The position numbers were made by a program, and so were the translations under genes. The notes under the pieces were generated by a model, which was not told the DNA's origin, searched no databases, and worked only from the letters and a program-made list of their open reading frames with translations. DNA of 64,000 nt from Magnaporthiopsis rhizophila (lineage: Eukaryota > Ascomycota > Sordariomycetes > Magnaporthales > Magnaporthaceae): assembly GCA_003049465.1 (NCBI GenBank), contig PYSS01000074.1, positions 62,001 to 126,000 on the forward strand, given 5' to 3'. Positions 63,037 through 64,000 of the stretch are shown here, piece by piece; position 1 is the stretch's first letter, and the number at the start of each line of letters is the position of its first letter.

Positions 63037-64000
63037 ATGGCCGCACAAATTCACGCCTCGGTCGCAGCTGAGGCCGACGGAGAATGCGAGAGGCAGACTC
63101 TTCCGTCGCCTTCTCACGCCGGCCCGAGTGACACATGGGGCGTGCGGCAGCTCCGGAGCCCGACGCCGCGGCGAAGCCTCGGTGACATCGATGCAGCAGC
63201 CGTCGCGGAACTCGCGCCCCCCAAGCCGAGCAAGGATCAGCGCGCCATGACCAGCACCCAGACTGTCACACCCTCTCCCTCCACGCGCACCACGCCTGTG
63301 AGGGAGAAGAAGAAGAAGCAACAAGAGGTGAGCATATGTCCTTCCATCAACCCGTTTTCTGGCGAGGCCAGATGCCAAGAGTGTGGCGAGCGCAAGATCA
63401 GATCCCTCTCAGTCTGTATCAGAGATTTTTGAACGCGCAGATAATCGCTAACCGGATGGGTTGCCAGACTTGCTGGAAGGAGCATGATGCTTCACCGGCG
63501 CTTCCTATCGCCCCGAGTGGTCCCGCGGGGGTCAAGGTGAAGCCGAGTCGCAAACGGACCGTCGCGGTCGTGGGTAATCGCAAACGGGCCATCGCGGTCG
63601 TGCCTAATTATTCAAGTCGCAAACGGACCGTCGCTGTCGTTTGCAATTATTTCGGCCCTAGTGCTGGCGCCAAGGACTGTATTGTTGTCGGCGGTGAGGA
63701 GCTTTCGAGCTCCGACGAGGACGATGATAACGTCGCCCTCGAGCATTGCCACGAACCCGAGGACGAGGTCATGAGTCTCGCGCCGGAGGACGACAGCGAT
63801 TACGTCTCGGACGCCGCCGACATGCACGCCGCGTCGCCCAGTCCCAGGCCTTCCACACCCATCGCATCGGTCGGCGATACATCTTCGCGCGCGACCAGTC
63901 AGGCCGCCGTACAGGTCTCTAAGCAGTCTCCGCCACCACCACCACCGCCGCCGACGCCGCCTGGAGGTGCCTTGGAGGTGACAACGTGCGTTCTCCCTCG
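63037..64000 (+). CDS. Unknown protein, 5' part, truncated by the window end
   Basis: Exon 1 63037-63327, intron 63328-63440 (GTGAGC...GCGCAG), exon 2 from 63441 running open to the window end. The unspliced frame stops soon after 63400, which supports the intron. The predicted product begins MAAQIHASVAAEADGECERQ and is hydrophilic, with a basic KKKKQQE segment at the exon end. Exon 2 encodes three near-identical units (RKRTVAVVGN, RKRAIAVVPN, RKRTVAVVCN), then an acidic Ser/Asp/Glu region (SSSDEDDDN), then a Pro run (PPPPPPPPTPP). No domain recognised. Basic, acidic and Pro-rich segments would fit a nuclear or cytoskeletal regulator, but that is a guess. The 3' part is outside the window. 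Confidence 0.6.

Noticed and set aside
1..64000. CRISPR array, bacterial operon or prophage
   Set aside because: No regularly spaced direct repeats; spliced genes, tRNA intron and RIP show a fungal nuclear genome.

Overview
This is a window of filamentous ascomycete nuclear DNA. Evidence: short GT-AG introns (about 50-130 bp), GC-rich coding sequence, AT-rich islands carrying C:G to T:A decay (the mark of repeat-induced point mutation, RIP), HET-type sequence, and a rich set of secreted plant-cell-wall enzymes with fungal CBM1 modules. The enzyme set (AA9, GH131, GH6, CE1, AA7) suggests a saprotrophic Sordariomycete, plausibly Chaetomiaceae; that is inference, not proof.

Layout. 0.5-8.1 kb: a multi-exon cyanovirin-N-like protein, the nucleotide-excision-repair protein Rad4/XPC, a Pro/Ser-rich secreted protein and a CAP/PR-1 protein. 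8.2-10.7 kb: a frameshifted SDR reductase pseudogene and an intact NmrA-like reductase whose first exons I reconstructed. 12.7-16.8 kb: a PMCA-type calcium ATPase. 17.8-35.5 kb: a run of secreted genes: an AA7-like FAD oligosaccharide oxidase, several small secreted proteins, a CE1 feruloyl esterase, a GH6 cellobiohydrolase, a GH131 glucanase with CBM1 and an AA9 LPMO with CBM1. A HET C-terminal remnant interrupts it and a tRNA-Asn sits inside it. 37.6-45.1 kb: a frameshifted secreted-protein relic, a frame-broken kinase-like gene, a single-pass membrane protein, tRNA-Gly and a CorA-like transporter. 45.4-47.4 kb: a RIP-decayed element with about 57-bp inverted repeats, into which a 118-bp LTR-like element has inserted with a perfect 5-bp target duplication. 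49-55 kb: a DJ-1/PfpI protein, a GH28-like beta-helix enzyme and a BCS1-type AAA ATPase. 55.8-59.1 kb: three consecutive genes, all frame-broken. 59.4-61.3 kb: a diverged repeat, AT-rich relic DNA and a 460-bp solo LTR with a perfect target duplication. 63.0-64.0 kb: the 5' part of an unknown gene that runs off the window.

How the genes fit together. The 17.8-35.5 kb block looks like a lignocellulose-degradation neighbourhood. GH6 and AA9 attack cellulose by hydrolysis and oxidation, GH131 attacks beta-glucans, the feruloyl esterase uncouples hemicellulose from lignin, and the AA7-like oxidase could oxidise released oligosaccharides and supply hydrogen peroxide to the LPMO. Three of the secreted genes share an identical 12-base TATA-containing box. 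Gene models with explicit exon coordinates were checked for reading-frame arithmetic; product names rest on motif recognition without database searches.
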